From the NCBI RefSeq assembly GCF_003991585.1, contig NZ_PQSP01000009.1, positions 62,001-126,000 of the forward strand: 64,000 bases of DNA. Direction: 5' to 3'. This stretch comes from Saezia sanguinis. GTDB lineage: Bacteria > Pseudomonadota > Gammaproteobacteria > Burkholderiales > Burkholderiaceae_C. How positions within the stretch are numbered: position 1 is the first letter of the stretch; every line of letters starts with the position of its first letter. Shown piece by piece: positions 48,644 to 56,969 of this stretch. The translations under genes were made by a program, and so were the position numbers. Below the pieces are notes generated by a model, which saw only the letters and a list, made by a program, of their open reading frames with translations, did not search any database and was not told the DNA's origin.

Positions 48644-48683
48644 AACATCCCGGGGACAAAATGGTCACCCGGGATGTTTGTTT
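48644..48683 (+). terminator. Terminator between the DUF945 paralogues
   Basis: AACATCCCGGG (48644-48654) pairs perfectly with CCCGGGATGTT (48668-48678) around a 13-base loop, followed by GTTTT. It separates the two paralogues transcriptionally. Confidence 0.8.
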
Positions 48684-48741
48684 TGGAACATGCCGCTTGT
48701 TGCGCCGGGATGCTGTGCGGATGGCTGTAATAGGATAGACG

Positions 48742-50262
48742 ATGAAAAAAATCAAACTGCTTTTGGGGCTGCTTGTCATTATCGGCGCGGGTTACTGCGG
48801 GGCCGTATGGTGGAGCGGGGTGAAAACCCAGGAACGCTATGAAGAAAAAGTGGTGGCACTTTCCACATGGCTGGCAGCGAATGCGCCTGAGGTGAAAATT
48901 ACCGCGCAAAGCTATGAGCGGGGCTTTTTCTCGGCCAGCAGTACGCTGGCTTTACAGTTTGACGGGCCGTCGTCTGCCCTGGGTATGCGCTCGCTGTGTT
49001 ATCTGTTTGAAAACACGTTCATGGGAAAAGCTGCCCGTGCTGGCGGTACAGATGATGAAATCGACCGTTTTCACGATGGCTGTGTGGCGCTGCAGACCGA
49101 AAATGTTTATCCGTCTGAAATGGATGATGATCAGCAGGTGCAGGTACAGGTTATTGTGGATAACCGGATTCAGCATGGCCCGTGGCTTGCAGGGCAGGGG
49201 CTGGGCATTGCCCATGTGCAGACACAACTGAAGGTGCATTCTGACGTGTTGCCTGAGTATCTGCGCGCTTATATAGAGTCGCTGCAGATAGATACGGTGC
49301 GGCATTATTCGCGCGATTATGATATGCGCATTGCCGCGCCTGCATTCTCCAGGGAGTTTGATGGCCTGGGCCGCCTGGATTTTGATGGCTTTAAGCTGAA
49401 CCTGGTGACGCACGATGCCCGCAAGCGCATGGACTATGCGCTGGATATGCCGCGTTTTGAAATGCAGGCCAATGTAGGCGAGCAGACGGTTCGTGTTGAG
49501 GCGGCTGGCTTGAGTATGAAGTCGACCGGCGCTTTGCCTGAAAAAGGCTGGCTGGGTTGGCTGGTGGGTGATGGCGAGTCGGCCATCAAACGACTGGAGG
49601 TCACCTCAACGGCCTGGCCGGACAAATGGGGCCGTTGCGAAAATGTGGTGTTCAACGGGCGCTCTCATTTCAATGGCGATCTGTATAACGAAAAAGGGCT
49701 GGGCCGCATTACCTGCAGTACCAATTATTTTGATGCACCGCTGGAGGTAAAGGCAGACCTGGATGTTTCCATGGAAAACTTCAATCTGCCATGGATGGTG
49801 AATTTTTACAGCCGCTTTGTGGAACAGTCATTGGCTGAGTACACTTCCGCTGACCCGGTCAGCGCTTCCAGGGCGATGACAGATTTTATGCTGCAGGAAA
49901 TCCCGGTTTTCCTTAAAAGCGAACCGGCATACCAGTACAAGCTGGTGCTGCAGGTGAACCAGAAGCCGGTCGCAGATTTGCTGACGGAGTTTAAGGGCTA
50001 CCCGATCAACGATGAAGAAATGAAGATAGCGCCTTACATCCTGATTCCAAGCAAGGTCAGTCTGCGTACCGCGTATTCGCTGGATGCCAATACGCTGCTC
50101 AACGGTTTTCCCGAGTATGGCTGGAACGGGTTTTCTGCCGAAGAGCTGGGGGACGGCTTTTTGAGCAGGGTGCTGGTCAGGGACGGTGACCATTACCGGA
50201 TGGACTTCAGCTTTGACCGTGGGGACGTCAAAATCAACGGCGAAAAACTGGGGTTGTTTTAA
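48742..50262 (+). CDS. DUF945 (YdgA-like) protein, second of a tandem pair
   Basis: 506-residue paralogue of the preceding gene, with the same single membrane anchor and domain order. YIESLQIDTVRHYSRDYDMR occurs unchanged in both proteins, and 46 bases near the 5' end are identical in both genes. The middle has diverged more. Function unknown. No tidy terminator follows, although a T run occurs at 50330-50336. Confidence 0.85.
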   Translation: MKKIKLLLGLLVIIGAGYCGAVWWSGVKTQERYEEKVVALSTWLAANAPEVKITAQSYERGFFSASSTLALQFDGPSSALGMRSLCYLFENTFMGKAARAGGTDDEIDRFHDGCVALQTENVYPSEMDDDQQVQVQVIVDNRIQHGPWLAGQGLGIAHVQTQLKVHSDVLPEYLRAYIESLQIDTVRHYSRDYDMRIAAPAFSREFDGLGRLDFDGFKLNLVTHDARKRMDYALDMPRFEMQANVGEQTVRVEAAGLSMKSTGALPEKGWLGWLVGDGESAIKRLEVTSTAWPDKWGRCENVVFNGRSHFNGDLYNEKGLGRITCSTNYFDAPLEVKADLDVSMENFNLPWMVNFYSRFVEQSLAEYTSADPVSASRAMTDFMLQEIPVFLKSEPAYQYKLVLQVNQKPVADLLTEFKGYPINDEEMKIAPYILIPSKVSLRTAYSLDANTLLNGFPEYGWNGFSAEELGDGFLSRVLVRDGDHYRMDFSFDRGDVKINGEKLGLF

Positions 50263-50338
50263 GCACTAGCGGTACGCCGACTGTCAGGCTGGCCGTGCCG
50301 GTGTATGTCAGGCCAGCGTGTGTGCTGTATTTTTTTGC

Positions 50339-50965
50339 TCAGGCCGGGAAAAAGCGGTAGTGGCCTGTCATCTTGAAGTCCATCAGCATATCGTCTTCGC
50401 GAGCACCGAGCCCGATGTTGTGAATGATGTACGGGCGCTTGCCGAGCATGGTATAGCGGTCTGACACGATGGCGATATGCGGGCGGTTGCCACCCAGCAT
50501 GTAGGTGACGAGGTCGCCCGGCGCATAATCCTGTGCATTGTCAGTAACGGCTAACGCGGCACGCTGCCGTTTGAAGAACGTTTGCAGGTTGGGCACCCGC
50601 CGATGGTCAATGTTGCGGTCGGGCTTGCTCATGCCCCAGATGCTCGGATAGGCCGAGAACGCGCGTTGCATGTCTTCATGCACGGTTTTTTGCAGGTCGT
50701 AGCCAAATGCTGTGCGGTAGGCGCGCACAACCACGTCAGTGCACACGCCCCGGATCATGGGCACATCGCCCCCCGGATAGTCCAGCCGAACATAGCTGCC
50801 GTCGTAAATCAGCGTGCTGCCCACCTGTTCGCGTGCTGCGCCGACCAGTGCCTTGGCCGCTTCGGAAATTTCAAGTGAAGTGGGGGTTGCCCATGCCAAA
50901 GATGTCAGGGCAGGTGAGGTGATGGCACCAGAGAGTGCTCCCAGAATGAATATGCGGCGTTTCAT
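50339..50965 (-). CDS. DUF1287 family protein, exported
   Basis: 208 residues with a cleavable-looking signal peptide (KRRIFILGALSGAITSPALTSLAWA). The DUF1287 core has VCTDVVVRAYRTAFGYDLQKTVHEDM, IDHRRVPNLQTFFKR, APGDLVTYMLGGNRPHIAIVSD and the end HNIGLGAREDDMLMDF. The Cys and His in these blocks give an NlpC/P60-like arrangement, so a cysteine hydrolase acting in the periplasm is possible, though unproven (E. coli YijF belongs here). Single gene. Confidence 0.85.
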   Translation of the reverse strand: MKRRIFILGALSGAITSPALTSLAWATPTSLEISEAAKALVGAAREQVGSTLIYDGSYVRLDYPGGDVPMIRGVCTDVVVRAYRTAFGYDLQKTVHEDMQRAFSAYPSIWGMSKPDRNIDHRRVPNLQTFFKRQRAALAVTDNAQDYAPGDLVTYMLGGNRPHIAIVSDRYTMLGKRPYIIHNIGLGAREDDMLMDFKMTGHYRFFPA

Positions 50966-51134
50966 CGGTGTTGGTACAAACAGGTCGTGTGAATGTTAAA
51001 AACGGGTTTTACCGTTGGCTGGCCTTCCCAAAAGCAGGGGGTGCCAGGGTGAGCCTCAGCCATTGTAGCAAAGCGTGTGATGGTGCAGCGCCTGGCAGCA
51101 CCTGACAGCACTTAACAATACCTGATCGCACCTG

Positions 51135-51164
51135 AAAAAAAGCCTGCTTGGCAACAAGCAGGCT
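51135..51164 (-). terminator. Terminator for the ferritin-like gene
   Basis: On the minus strand AGCCTGCTT pairs with AAGCAGGCT (arms 51156-51164 and 51141-51149) around six bases, followed by seven T (51141-51135). It lies about 40 bases past the stop of the gene at 51203. Confidence 0.85.
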
Positions 51165-51202
51165 TTTGTGATTGAATTCAACAGAATGGTGTGAATTTAC
51201 AA

Positions 51203-52048
51203 TCAGGCGGTTGGCGCCTTGACCGCAAATTTTCTTGCATAAGAGGTGAACAGCCTTTCTGTCAGATTATGCAGGTGTTTGGGCAGATCCAGCGGCGTGA
51301 GCGCCATGCGCACAGCCGTGTCAATCGGCAGGTTGGACTGGATGATTTCTGTCGATTTTTTCAGGATGTGTTTAAACCGCTCTGAATCCAGTGGCTCGTT
51401 CGGGTAACGTGCCTTGAACACGTATTTAAGCGCCATGGCGCTGTCTTCATCACGGATCATATCCAGGCGGCGGTGAATGGCGCGCGTGATGTTGATGCGG
51501 CCAGCCGGAGCCTTTTCCATATATTCCTTGAAGTAGTGCAAAAATACTTTGTAATGCCGGATTTCATCTTTGCGGATACGCTCGACCAGGTCTACCAGGA
51601 CGGGTTCTTTGGAATAGTGCCCAATCGAGTAATACAGGCTCGAAGTTCCGGTTTCGACAATGCAGCGCGAAACCAGTTCCAGTCCGCGGTCTTCTTCGTA
51701 GTATTCGCCTGAGCAGGTGGGTTCATATTCGGCCATGAAGGCCGCATAGGCAGATTGCCAGTCAAAGTCAGGCCAGACGGTGGTGACAAACTTGGCCAGC
51801 GAGTCGCCGTGCTGTACTTCTTCCGGTTCCCAACTGGCTTGCAGCCAGCCGGCCACTTCCTTGTGGTCCTGGAAGTGAACGATCAGTTCACTGGTGTATT
51901 TGTCGGAAGCACGCTCCACAAAAGAGGCAGCAGCCAGTGTGAACATCAGCGGCTCATCTTTGAGTAACTGCTCTGTGTCAATTTTGTCATAAGCAATTTC
52001 GCTCATGTGCCAGGGCAAACCGTCTTTGGTTTCGTTTGTTGTTTCCAT
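51203..52048 (-). CDS. Ferritin-like di-iron protein of unknown substrate
   Basis: 281-residue helical protein. Candidate di-iron ligands are spaced as in the four-helix ferritin-like fold: E45 (FVERASDKY), E77 and H80 (EEVQH), E132 (VETGTSS) and E162 and H165 (DEIRH). The E, ExxH, E, ExxH order is that of acyl-ACP desaturases, ribonucleotide reductase R2 and rubrerythrin relatives; the tryptophan-rich WLQASWEPEEVQHGD recalls the desaturase branch. No signal peptide. An oxidase, desaturase or peroxide-scavenging role is possible. Monocistronic. Long AT-rich spacer upstream. Confidence 0.75.
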   Translation of the reverse strand: METTNETKDGLPWHMSEIAYDKIDTEQLLKDEPLMFTLAAASFVERASDKYTSELIVHFQDHKEVAGWLQASWEPEEVQHGDSLAKFVTTVWPDFDWQSAYAAFMAEYEPTCSGEYYEEDRGLELVSRCIVETGTSSLYYSIGHYSKEPVLVDLVERIRKDEIRHYKVFLHYFKEYMEKAPAGRINITRAIHRRLDMIRDEDSAMALKYVFKARYPNEPLDSERFKHILKKSTEIIQSNLPIDTAVRMALTPLDLPKHLHNLTERLFTSYARKFAVKAPTA

Positions 52049-52771
52049 ACGCGTTTAACCAGTAAGTCGTTGATAAAAGTGTGATATAGATTCTATACCA
52101 TGCAGGTTGCATCCCCAAGCAGAAAGTGAACGCTTGAACGGCCATTGACTGCAGACAATAGGGCAAATAGGGCAGTGTAATCTGGCGCATTCGAACACTC
52201 TGGCTGGCAGCTTAACAAGCCCGTTGCTGCCATGGGCTTGGGGGCACAGAGCAGCAGGATCTCAAAATGCTCCCACAACGCTGCGTTTTATACAGCCCGT
52301 AGAATCATGGTGGCAGATTGGCCCGGCACAACCATCAAAACTCATCAGATGACAGCAAGCAGAACCGGTACGAGAGCGAACCAGCACCAACAAGCAGAGC
52401 AAACTGGCTGTATCCTACCCTGATTAATCGGTGAATGTATGATCTAACTCAAGAAATAGGCATTTTAGATGTAGTAGATTGCTGCGTTATTCTTGGGTTG
52501 CCGGTATAGCGATGCAATTTTCTATTAACTTCTGTTATTTTTAATCAAAATTAATTTATTTTTACTTAAATTTCGCTAAAAGTATTTAATTTTGAATATG
52601 TTATGGGTGGCTGGAGCTGGTTAATCAGGTTCCAACTGTTCTACCTGAAAAGAAGTTGACGCGTATCGAACCTTGAGGGAACGCCGTGTAGTAGAGTAGG
52701 CAGAATCCGATGTGTTAAAGATGGTTTTGCAGCATCATAAGTAACGGTATCCCTTTGAAGCAAAGGTGCAC
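52049..52771. other. AT-rich intergenic region
   Basis: 723 bases without a convincing gene on either strand. From 52490 to 52610 it is strongly AT-rich, unlike the rest of the window. It lies between the divergent ferritin-like and GNAT genes. No insertion-sequence end, tRNA or attachment repeat was recognised. Confidence 0.6.
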
Positions 52772-53521
52772 ATGAATACTGACTTCATCAACCTGACAGC
52801 AGAAAACCTTGCAGATGAGCATTTATGCTGCATTATCCGCAGTAAAAAGCCGCATCCGGGTGTTGAGGCAAAACGGCAATGGCTTTCTGAGCGCATTGGT
52901 GAAGGGCATGTTTTCAGAAAGCTGAATGCGAAGGCAACCGTTTTTATTGAGTATGCCCCTCTGGAGACCGCCTGGGTTCCCATCATGGGTGACAACTATG
53001 TTTATCTGTATTGCTTATGGGTTTTGGGGAGTGACAAAGGCAAGGGGTATGCCAAATCGCTGATGGCGTATTGTCTGGCGGATGCCAAAGAAAAGGGTAA
53101 ATCCGGCGTTTGCATGCTTGGAGCCCAAAAACAAAAAGCCTGGCTTTCTGACCAGGCATTTGCCAAGAGGTTTGGCTTTGAGGTGGTGGATACGACCGAT
53201 CATGGTTATGAGCTGCTTGCGCTTTCTTTTGATGGAACCACGCCAAGGTTTGCACCCAATGTGAAAACCCCCAAAATTGAAAACAAAGCGCTGACCATTT
53301 ATTACGGTATGCAATGCCCTTATGTCTGCCAAAGCGTTGAGATGATCAAACAGTATTGCGAAGTGAATGACGTGCCTGTATCTTTCATCCAAGTAGATAC
53401 GCTGCAAAAAGCCAAGGAACTGCCTTGTGTTTTTAATAACTGGGGTGTTTTTTATAAAGGCAATTTTGAGACGGTGAATTTGCTGGATGTTACCTACTTA
53501 AAGAGAATACTTAAAAAATGA
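52772..53521 (+). CDS. GNAT acetyltransferase with YoaP-type C-terminal domain
   Basis: 249-residue two-domain protein. The N-terminal GNAT fold has the acetyl-CoA loop VLGSDKGKGYAKSLMAYCL (about 88-106) and the FAKRFGFEVVD end of the fold. The C-terminal domain (about 175-249) is thioredoxin-like, opening LTIYYGMQCPYVCQSVEMIK with a CPYVC cysteine pair, as in YoaP. Acetyl acceptor unknown. ATG 52772 has AAAGG five bases upstream; an earlier GTG at 52766 is less likely. The gene is AT-richer than most and follows an AT-rich spacer, consistent with acquisition. Confidence 0.85.
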   Translation: MNTDFINLTAENLADEHLCCIIRSKKPHPGVEAKRQWLSERIGEGHVFRKLNAKATVFIEYAPLETAWVPIMGDNYVYLYCLWVLGSDKGKGYAKSLMAYCLADAKEKGKSGVCMLGAQKQKAWLSDQAFAKRFGFEVVDTTDHGYELLALSFDGTTPRFAPNVKTPKIENKALTIYYGMQCPYVCQSVEMIKQYCEVNDVPVSFIQVDTLQKAKELPCVFNNWGVFYKGNFETVNLLDVTYLKRILKK

Positions 53522-53742
53522 AGGGGCGGGAGGCCTGTTGCCCAGTTGTCCTGTTGTGCCTGGCAGGCCTGTTTGGTTTGCCTGGCTTGCATGATTCTGA
53601 GGGTTATTACGCTATGCGCCTGTGAGGTAAGGCAGAATAATTATTTTCATGCGCTGGCTGCAGGCTGTAAAACAGGCCGGGGCGCAAATGGGCGTACACA
53701 TACACACAAAGGCAATTGAGCCGATCACACAGGAGGTTACTC

Positions 53743-54549
53743 ATGGAACTGATGGTCAACCATTTTAAAAAAGCCATACGCCAGGGACAGCCTCAACTGG
53801 GACTGTGGTCAACGCTGACCAACCCGATCAGCACGGAACTGATTGCCTGCTGCGGTTATGACTGGATCATGCTCGATACCGAGCACAGCCCGGCGGACAT
53901 GGGGCATATTGTGGCGCAGTTGCAGGCGGTTGGTGCGGCGCAGGCGGCTCTTGGCAAGCCTGTTTCGGCACTGGTACGCCCGGCTTGCAATGATGTGGTG
54001 CTGATCAAGCGTTTTCTGGATATGGGGGCGCAGACGCTGTTGATTCCCAGCGTGGATACGCTGGAAGAAGCACAGCAGGCGGTACAGGCCGTGCGTTACC
54101 CGCCGCTGGGCATCCGGGGCATGGGTGGGCCGGCAACCAGGGCAGCGCGTTATGGTCAGCTTAAAGGTTATGTCAAGTGCTGCGAGGATGAAATCTGCCT
54201 GGTGATTCAGGCCGAAACGCAGACTGCACTGGAAAATCTGGAAGCGATGACCTGCCTGGAAGGTGTGGATGGCGTTTTCATTGGCCCGGCGGATTTGTCT
54301 GCCAGTATGGGGTATCCGGGAGAGCCGTTTCACCCCCAGGTGCAGGCGGCGATTGAAGATGCGATCAAGCGCATCAAAGCATGCGGCAAGGCTCCTGGTA
54401 TTCTGATGGCCGATTTAAAGTACGCCCGGCGTTACATGGATCTGGGGGCCGTTTTTGTGGCATTGGGCATGGATGCGCTGGTGCTGACGAATGGCGCCAT
54501 GCGGATTTTGCAGGACTTTGAAGCCCTGTCGCATCCGCAGGGGAGCTGA
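53743..54549 (+). CDS. HpcH/HpaI aldolase family protein
   Basis: 268-residue class II pyruvate aldolase. It begins NHFKKAIRQGQPQLGLWSTL, continues YDWIMLDTEHSPADMGHI (metal and substrate site), ALVRPACNDVVLIKRFLDMGAQTLLIPSV, VQAVRYPPLGIRGMGGP, the metal-binding glutamate in VIQAETQTALENLEAM and VDGVFIGPADLSASMG. The family cleaves 4-hydroxy-2-oxo acids such as 4-hydroxy-2-oxoheptanedioate to pyruvate and an aldehyde. AGGAGG at 53731 fixes the start at ATG 53743. No aromatic-degradation genes are nearby, so the physiological substrate is open. Confidence 0.92.
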   Translation: MELMVNHFKKAIRQGQPQLGLWSTLTNPISTELIACCGYDWIMLDTEHSPADMGHIVAQLQAVGAAQAALGKPVSALVRPACNDVVLIKRFLDMGAQTLLIPSVDTLEEAQQAVQAVRYPPLGIRGMGGPATRAARYGQLKGYVKCCEDEICLVIQAETQTALENLEAMTCLEGVDGVFIGPADLSASMGYPGEPFHPQVQAAIEDAIKRIKACGKAPGILMADLKYARRYMDLGAVFVALGMDALVLTNGAMRILQDFEALSHPQGS

Positions 54550-54631
54550 AATCCAGGCGGACAGTGCCATGCTGTGCAAGCCGCCTGCTTGCTGTGCGGT
54601 ACGGCGGCATGGCAGCGCGGCCAGCCCCGGA

Positions 54632-55405
54632 TTATTGCTCAACAAATGCGCGTTCGATGACGAAGTCACCCGGGCGGGTGGTGTTGCCTTCTTTGAAGTT
54701 CCAGTGTTCCAGCAGTGTTTTCAGATCGCGCAGCATTTCCGGGCTGCCGCAGATCATGGCACGGTCTTCTGCCGGATTCAGGCGCGGCAGTTCCCATTTC
54801 TGGGCCAGCCGGTCGCTGTCCAGAATGGCCGGAATGCGGCCCTGGTTTTCAAACGGTTCGCGCGTGACCGTGGGGTAATACAGCAGTTGCTGGGAAATCA
54901 TCTCGCCTAAAAATTCGTGCTTGGGCAGATGCTGTTCAATGTATTCTCTGTACGCCAGTTCTTCGATAAAACGCACACCATGAATCAGTACCACCTGTTC
55001 AAAGCGTTCATAGGTCTCAGGATCGCGGATGATGGACATGAAGGGAGCCAGCCCGGTGCCGGTGGCCAGCAGGTACAGGCGCCGGCCGGGCAGCAGATAA
55101 TCGATCAGCAGGGTGCCGGTGGGCTTTTTGCCGACAATGACGGTATCGCCCGGCTGAATATGCTGCAGGCGTGAGGTGAGCGGGCCGTCCTGCACCTTGA
55201 TGCTCAGGAATTCCAGCGTTTCTTCATAGTTGGGGCTGACAATGCTGTAAGCGCGCAGCAGCGGTTTGTTGTTGACCATCAGGCCAATCATGGTGAAATG
55301 CCCGTTGGAAAAGCGCAATCCGGTGTCGCGTGTGGTGGTAAAGGAGAAGAGGCGGTCTGTCCAGTGGTGAACGGTTAAAACTTTTTCGTGATGAAAGGCG
55401 CTCAT
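54632..55405 (-). CDS. fpr: Ferredoxin/flavodoxin-NADP+ reductase (Fpr)
   Basis: 257-residue FAD enzyme exchanging electrons between NADPH and ferredoxin or flavodoxin. FAD-binding LLRAYSIVSPNYEE (the RxYS motif) and GPLTSRLQHIQPGD, then the NADP-binding LLATGTGLAPFMSIIRDPE and AMICGSPEMLRDL, and the C-terminal FVIERAFVEQ. Length and sequence fit the subclass I bacterial Fpr of betaproteobacteria. ATG 55405. Single gene, likely part of oxidative-stress defence and iron-sulfur metabolism. Confidence 0.94.
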   Translation of the reverse strand: MSAFHHEKVLTVHHWTDRLFSFTTTRDTGLRFSNGHFTMIGLMVNNKPLLRAYSIVSPNYEETLEFLSIKVQDGPLTSRLQHIQPGDTVIVGKKPTGTLLIDYLLPGRRLYLLATGTGLAPFMSIIRDPETYERFEQVVLIHGVRFIEELAYREYIEQHLPKHEFLGEMISQQLLYYPTVTREPFENQGRIPAILDSDRLAQKWELPRLNPAEDRAMICGSPEMLRDLKTLLEHWNFKEGNTTRPGDFVIERAFVEQ

Positions 55406-55642
55406 AGTAACGTGCTAAAAATACAAATTAATTCGGTTGTTAATGGTGTTTGAATATTCGGGCGCTGCGCATTGATGGTCTGCTGCCGGGTTGGCGCATT
55501 TCTAATGCTGTGGCTGCCCCGCCAAGTATAACGGTTATAAGGTGTGTTGAAAGATTTCCGTGTTTCAAACGGTTGATTAGGGTCAGAACTCATCAAATAA
55601 GGCGGCGTTGCCGAATGCGTGTGCATGGCGGCCTTAGCGGCG

Positions 55643-56227
55643 TTACTTTTTGTTTTTGCTTAAACCGGCTTTGTGCGCATGTTCCTGCTCCTGCCCCTGC
55701 GCCTGTCCCTGCTTCTGGTAAAACTCGTGATCATCGTGAGCGATGGTCAGCAGCGTTTCTGCTGCGTCAACCGTAATCTGTCCGTGCTGTAACAGTTCTG
55801 CCATGGTGTTGCGCAACAAGGTATGTGCAGCGGTGAAACCTATTTTGTCCAATATGGCATCAATCTGCCGGGCCGCTTCGCGCCGTTTGGCCGCAAATGT
55901 TTCGGGGTTGGAAGCCGCATTGCCTAGGCTGTGGCTGACGCTGTTTTCCTGCACCGTGTGTGGTGTGGCGGTGTTGACTGCGGGTGTCCAAGGTGTTTTG
56001 CCTGTGCGGGCAGGTGCGCCGTTGAGTATGTATTCAATATCCAGATTCAACTCCGGACGCTTTTCACTCAGTATGCGCAGCTTTTCTTCCGGGAACGACT
56101 TGCGCTGGCTGCGGGCGTTGAATGCACCATAAGACATGCCAAGCAGTTCAGCCACTTTTTTATTGGATGCAACATCCAATTGCGCTTTTAAACGCAGCAG
56201 TATTTGATCAAAGTCGTTCACAGGCAT
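55643..56227 (-). CDS. Phage CI-type repressor-like regulator
   Basis: 194-residue protein whose N-terminal ~65 residues match the bacteriophage CI helix-turn-helix domain: DQILLRLKAQLDVASNKKVAELLG and GMSYGAFNARSQRKSFPEEKL. The remainder has a helical middle and a Gln/Glu-rich low-complexity tail (QGQAQGQEQEHAHK). No LexA-type Ser-Lys protease domain is present. A TATAAT lies about 8 bases before its ATG, with no ribosome site, so the mRNA may be leaderless, as for lambda cI. Divergent from a BcepMu gp16-like gene; no other phage gene is nearby. Confidence 0.75.
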   Translation of the reverse strand: MPVNDFDQILLRLKAQLDVASNKKVAELLGMSYGAFNARSQRKSFPEEKLRILSEKRPELNLDIEYILNGAPARTGKTPWTPAVNTATPHTVQENSVSHSLGNAASNPETFAAKRREAARQIDAILDKIGFTAAHTLLRNTMAELLQHGQITVDAAETLLTIAHDDHEFYQKQGQAQGQEQEHAHKAGLSKNKK

Positions 56228-56310
56228 TATACAATATTATACAAAATAATGTTTGATCAGCGGGTTAAAAATTGCATATAATTGCACAAAATTAATTAAA
56301 ATTAGACAAT
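56226..56310. promoter_or_regulatory. Divergent promoter/operator region of the orphan phage-type switch
   Basis: ATTATACAA occurs twice in tandem (56226-56234 and 56236-56244), overlapping the start codon and -10 of the leftward gene. Rightward, TTGATC (56253-56258), 18 bases, then TATAAT (56277-56282) form a plausible promoter for the small regulator at 56325. ATTGCA repeats at 56271 and 56281 may be a second operator. Confidence 0.5.
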
Positions 56311-56324
56311 TGGAGCTGCTATCA

Positions 56325-56534
56325 ATGGCACGGACCGTTCGTGAAGTTCTCGCAGAGTTTAATCGAAGGGGAATAACCATTACCGAGTGGGCATCTCATC
56401 ATCAATTCAGCAGGGTTCTTGTGTATGCTGTTCTGAGAGGAGACCGCAAGTGTCTCAGAGGCCAAAGCCACAGAATTGCCGTAGCGCTTGGCATCAAAGA
56501 TAGTGAACTCTTACATTCTAAGCGTAAACATTGA
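56325..56534 (+). CDS. BcepMu gp16-like phage DNA-binding protein
   Basis: 69-residue helix-turn-helix protein close to the BcepMu gp16 family of phage-associated regulators: EVLAEFNRRGITITEWASHH, then FSRVLVYAVLRGDRKCLRGQSHRIAVALGI. ATG 56325 has TTGGAG nine bases upstream; the frame open to 56253 lacks a site. In Mu-like phages such proteins act opposite the repressor to control early genes. Here it faces a CI-like gene, but no transposase or structural gene follows. Confidence 0.8.
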   Translation: MARTVREVLAEFNRRGITITEWASHHQFSRVLVYAVLRGDRKCLRGQSHRIAVALGIKDSELLHSKRKH

Positions 56535-56969
56535 ATCGGGACAGTATTTTTGTATAAATTTGTCGAAAGCGGGCAACCTATTTTCCGTAATTTTCCCGGT
56601 ACTTTGTACTCCGGCATCAAATAATGTGGTTGTAAGTTGTTCAACAGGCCTGCTGTGGTGTATATTTTGATATCATTGGCAAGCCCTTGGCGCATAGCGG
56701 TAGTTTCATATCTGCTATAGTCCGGGCTGTCTGTACGGGGCTGGTGCTGAAAGATGGAACGCTTAGGGCATTCAGGCAGCCTCGAAAAATTAGTTGACGC
56801 ACACGTATGTTAAGGTTGAAAGCGGTATATTGATCTGTATGTGTTGGTTTACAGAAGCGAATATTCGTATGTGAGTATTGTTTCTTTACAAGAATGAATT
56901 GAGTTTACTTTTATAATTGAGAAAAGTATAACCATCAGGTTAACCGCTGGTTCCTTAAAGGATAGATGA
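56535..56969. other. Intergenic region, no gene seen
   Basis: 435 AT-rich bases between the gp16-like gene and the cyclase-FHA gene. A 60-codon open frame at 56488-56670 lacks a ribosome site and overlaps the preceding gene. A TATAAT at about 56912 could be a -10 box for the downstream gene but has no well-spaced -35. Confidence 0.55.

Noticed and set aside
50287..50336. Terminator after the second DUF945 gene
   Set aside because: CTGGCC/GGCCAG could pair, but the T run is 14 bases away from the stem, so a rho-independent terminator cannot be claimed.
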